This document shows positions 6,903 to 8,112 of a stretch of 8,112 nt of DNA, piece after piece. The notes beneath the pieces were generated by a model. The model worked only from the letters and a program-made list of their open reading frames with translations. It ran no database searches and had not been told where the DNA came from. The first letter of the stretch is position 1; each line of letters starts with the position of its first letter. The stretch is from Desulfobacterales bacterium (GTDB taxonomy: Bacteria; Desulfobacterota; Desulfobacteria; Desulfobacterales; UBA5852). Where the stretch lies: positions 1-8,112 of the forward strand of contig JASJBQ010000219.1 of assembly GCA_030066455.1 (NCBI GenBank), given 5' to 3'. A program made the translations under genes and the position numbers.

Positions 6903-6947
6903 AACATTGTGTTGCGACCAATCGTCAAAAAGATGAAACATTCTGTT
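6903..6947. promoter_or_regulatory. Pair of AACATTNTGTT dyads, likely operator sites
   Basis: AACATTGTGTT (6903-6913) and AACATTCTGTT (6937-6947) share ten of eleven bases, and each is an inverted repeat of AACA/TGTT around three bases. The second extends to a perfect 15-base dyad, GAAACATTCTGTTTC (6935-6949). Their starts are 34 bp apart, a little over three helical turns. Duplicate palindromes ahead of a catabolic gene are what a dimeric regulator would bind. The regulator family is not identifiable and no regulator gene is in the window. Confidence 0.5.
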
Positions 6948-7023
6948 TCGCATCCACTCCGCCCGGTTTACCCACCCGGCCGCCACAGATCTGAAACAGG
7001 GCACGCCGCTGAAATTGCCTTCG

Positions 7024-7074
7024 CCAGGGGGCAGGTGGTACGGATTTTGATACCGACCATGGTGCGCCCCCTGG
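7024..7074 (+). promoter_or_regulatory. Long imperfect stem-loop in the leader of the TcuA-like gene
   Basis: The outer stem is nine perfect pairs, CCAGGGGGC (7024-7032) with GCCCCCTGG (7066-7074). An inner stem, GGTGGTA (7034-7040) with TACCGACC (7051-7058), forms seven pairs with one bulged G at 7055 and a 10-nt loop. An asymmetric internal loop (7059-7065) separates them. It ends 55 nt before the ATG. No U-tract follows, so an intrinsic terminator is unlikely; an operator, leader RNA structure or mRNA-stability element is possible. Confidence 0.4.
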
Positions 7075-7116
7075 AGGTGTGTTGTCGCCGTTGCCGGGGC
7101 GCCCAATATGTAAACC

Positions 7117-7124
7117 GAGGAGGA
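7117..7124 (+). promoter_or_regulatory. Strong ribosome binding site for the TcuA-like gene
   Basis: GAGGAGGA lies 5 nt before the ATG at 7130 and is a near-ideal Shine-Dalgarno sequence. It decides the start: the next in-frame ATG is inside the conserved FAD-binding region and would remove the glycine-rich motif. Confidence 0.8.
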
Positions 7125-7129
7125 TTCAC

Positions 7130-8112
7130 ATGAGCGCAACGCCAGCGGGCGGCTGCCTGCCCGCCGATCTGCCCCGGCCCGTCGACGTCCTCGTCGTGGG
7201 CGGCGGCAACGCGGCCCTGTGTGCCGCCATGACCGCCCGGGAGGCCGGCGCCAGCGTCTTGCTTCTAGAGAGCGCCCCTTTCGAATTTCGCGGCGGCAAC
7301 AGCCGCCACACCCGCAACCTGCGTTACCTGCACGCCGCGGGCAACGCCTTCCTGACCGGACCTTACAAGGAAGACGAATTCTGGGACGACCTGATGCGCG
7401 TGACCGGCGGGAAGACCGACGAGGAAATGGCCCGCTTCACGATCCGGGAGTCCAACAACATCGGGGCCTGGATGGAGCAGCACGGCTGCAAGTTTCAGCC
7501 CTCGATGCGCGGCACCCTGCATCTCTCCCGGACCAACGCCTTTTTCCTGGGCGGCGGCAAGGCCCTGATGAATGCTTACTACGCCACTGCCGAGCGGCTG
7601 GGGGTGCGCATCGTCTACGCGGCCGAGGTGGTCGAGCTGGTGATCGAAGCGGGCCGCTTCACGGCCGCCGTCTTCGAGTGCGGCGGTGCGCGGCAGACAG
7701 TCGCGGCCCGGGCCGTGGTGGTCGCGTCCGGCGGATTCCAGGCCAACCTCGACTGGCTCAAGGAACACTGGGGTGAGGCGGCCGAGAATTTCATCGTGCG
7801 CGGCACCCCCTACGACAAGGGCCGCATGCTGCGCGAACTGCTGGACAAGGGCGCCCAGCCGGTGGGCGATCCGCGCCAGTGCCACGCGGTGGCCATCGAC
7901 GCGCGCGCGCCCAAATTCGACGGCGGCATCGTCACCCGGCTGGACTGCGTCTCGTTCGGCATTGTCGTCAACCGGGACGCAGCCCGCTTCTACGACGAGG
8001 GCCAGGATTTCTGGCCCAAGCGCTACGCCATCTGGGGGCGACTCGTGGCCGGGCAGCCCGACCAGATCGCCTATGCCATCATCGACGCCAAATCCATCGA
8101 TTTGTTCATGCC
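7130..8112 (+). CDS. tcuA: TcuA-like FAD-dependent dehydrogenase (tricarballylate dehydrogenase family), 3' end outside window
   Basis: The frame is open from the ATG at 7130 to the window edge, giving 327 codons of a protein usually about 460-490 residues long. The N-terminus has the FAD dinucleotide fold VDVLVVGGGNAAL (18-30) ending in Glu47. It is followed by FRGGNSRHTRNLR (53-65), SRTNAFFLGGGKAL (133-146), VVVASGGFQANLDWL (196-210), FIVRGTP (221-227), AVAIDARAPKFDGGI (254-268) and VNRDAARFYDEG (280-291). This set is characteristic of TcuA, which in Salmonella oxidises tricarballylate to cis-aconitate and passes electrons to the membrane protein TcuB. It is more distantly related to fumarate reductase flavoproteins and ketosteroid dehydrogenases. 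No tcuB or transporter is in view; they could lie to the right. Subfamily resemblance is strong, but the real substrate may differ, given the transferase and lyase upstream. Confidence 0.88.
   Translation, partial: MSATPAGGCLPADLPRPVDVLVVGGGNAALCAAMTAREAGASVLLLESAPFEFRGGNSRHTRNLRYLHAAGNAFLTGPYKEDEFWDDLMRVTGGKTDEEMARFTIRESNNIGAWMEQHGCKFQPSMRGTLHLSRTNAFFLGGGKALMNAYYATAERLGVRIVYAAEVVELVIEAGRFTAAVFECGGARQTVAARAVVVASGGFQANLDWLKEHWGEAAENFIVRGTPYDKGRMLRELLDKGAQPVGDPRQCHAVAIDARAPKFDGGIVTRLDCVSFGIVVNRDAARFYDEGQDFWPKRYAIWGRLVAGQPDQIAYAIIDAKSIDLFM

Larger units (their letters stand above)
6861..7129 (+). other. Intergenic regulatory region upstream of the TcuA-like gene
   Basis: This is the longest non-coding gap inside the + strand cluster. 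Its left third (about 6895-6955) is clearly more AT-rich than the surrounding genes and contains two related dyads. Its middle carries a 51-nt imperfect stem-loop, and its right end has a strong ribosome binding site. I find no protein-coding signal on either strand. A very weak promoter candidate, TTGCGA (6912-6917), 18 bp, AAACAT (6936-6941), would overlap both dyads. Confidence 0.5.

Noticed and set aside
7036..7051. Sigma-54-like TGGTACGGATTTTGAT upstream of the TcuA-like gene
   Set aside because: The -24 GG is present, but the essential -12 GC reads GA, and the site lies inside the stem-loop.

Overview
This is a GC-rich window, tightly packed with genes. It reads like accessory metabolism of an anaerobic or facultative bacterium. 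A Desulfobacterota (deltaproteobacterial) origin is my best guess. It rests only on the look of the proteins (a radical SAM enzyme, a CPBP-type membrane protein, acyl-CoA chemistry) and was not tested. No tRNA, rRNA, CRISPR array, insertion sequence or phage gene is visible.

Left part (1-2605): the 3' end of a radical SAM enzyme on the + strand runs convergently into a large - strand gene. That gene joins a soluble domain carrying DHH-phosphoesterase-like motifs to a C-terminal membrane domain that looks like a CPBP/CAAX protease. All three catalytic motifs of the protease appear to be lost. The 2606-3034 region separates it from a divergent + strand cluster and holds a 14-bp perfect palindrome, two small hairpins and a weak - strand promoter candidate.

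Right part (3035-8112): five + strand genes look catabolic. In order they are an HMG-CoA-lyase-type enzyme, a class III (CaiB/BaiF) CoA-transferase overlapping it by 8 nt, a small PPC/DUF296 protein 27 nt further on, an Ldh2-type NAD(P)-dependent 2-hydroxyacid dehydrogenase, and a TcuA-like FAD dehydrogenase that runs off the right edge. Transferase plus lyase is the classic way to activate a branched hydroxy acid as its CoA thioester and split it into acetyl-CoA (or another acyl-CoA) and an oxo acid. The two dehydrogenases would supply or process the acid. The substrate cannot be read from the sequence; citramalate-, HMG- or tricarballylate-like acids are reasonable candidates.

The 269-bp gap before the TcuA-like gene is relatively AT-rich at its left end. 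It contains two near-identical dyads (AACATTNTGTT) 34 bp apart and then a long imperfect stem-loop, so this gene probably has its own regulated promoter.
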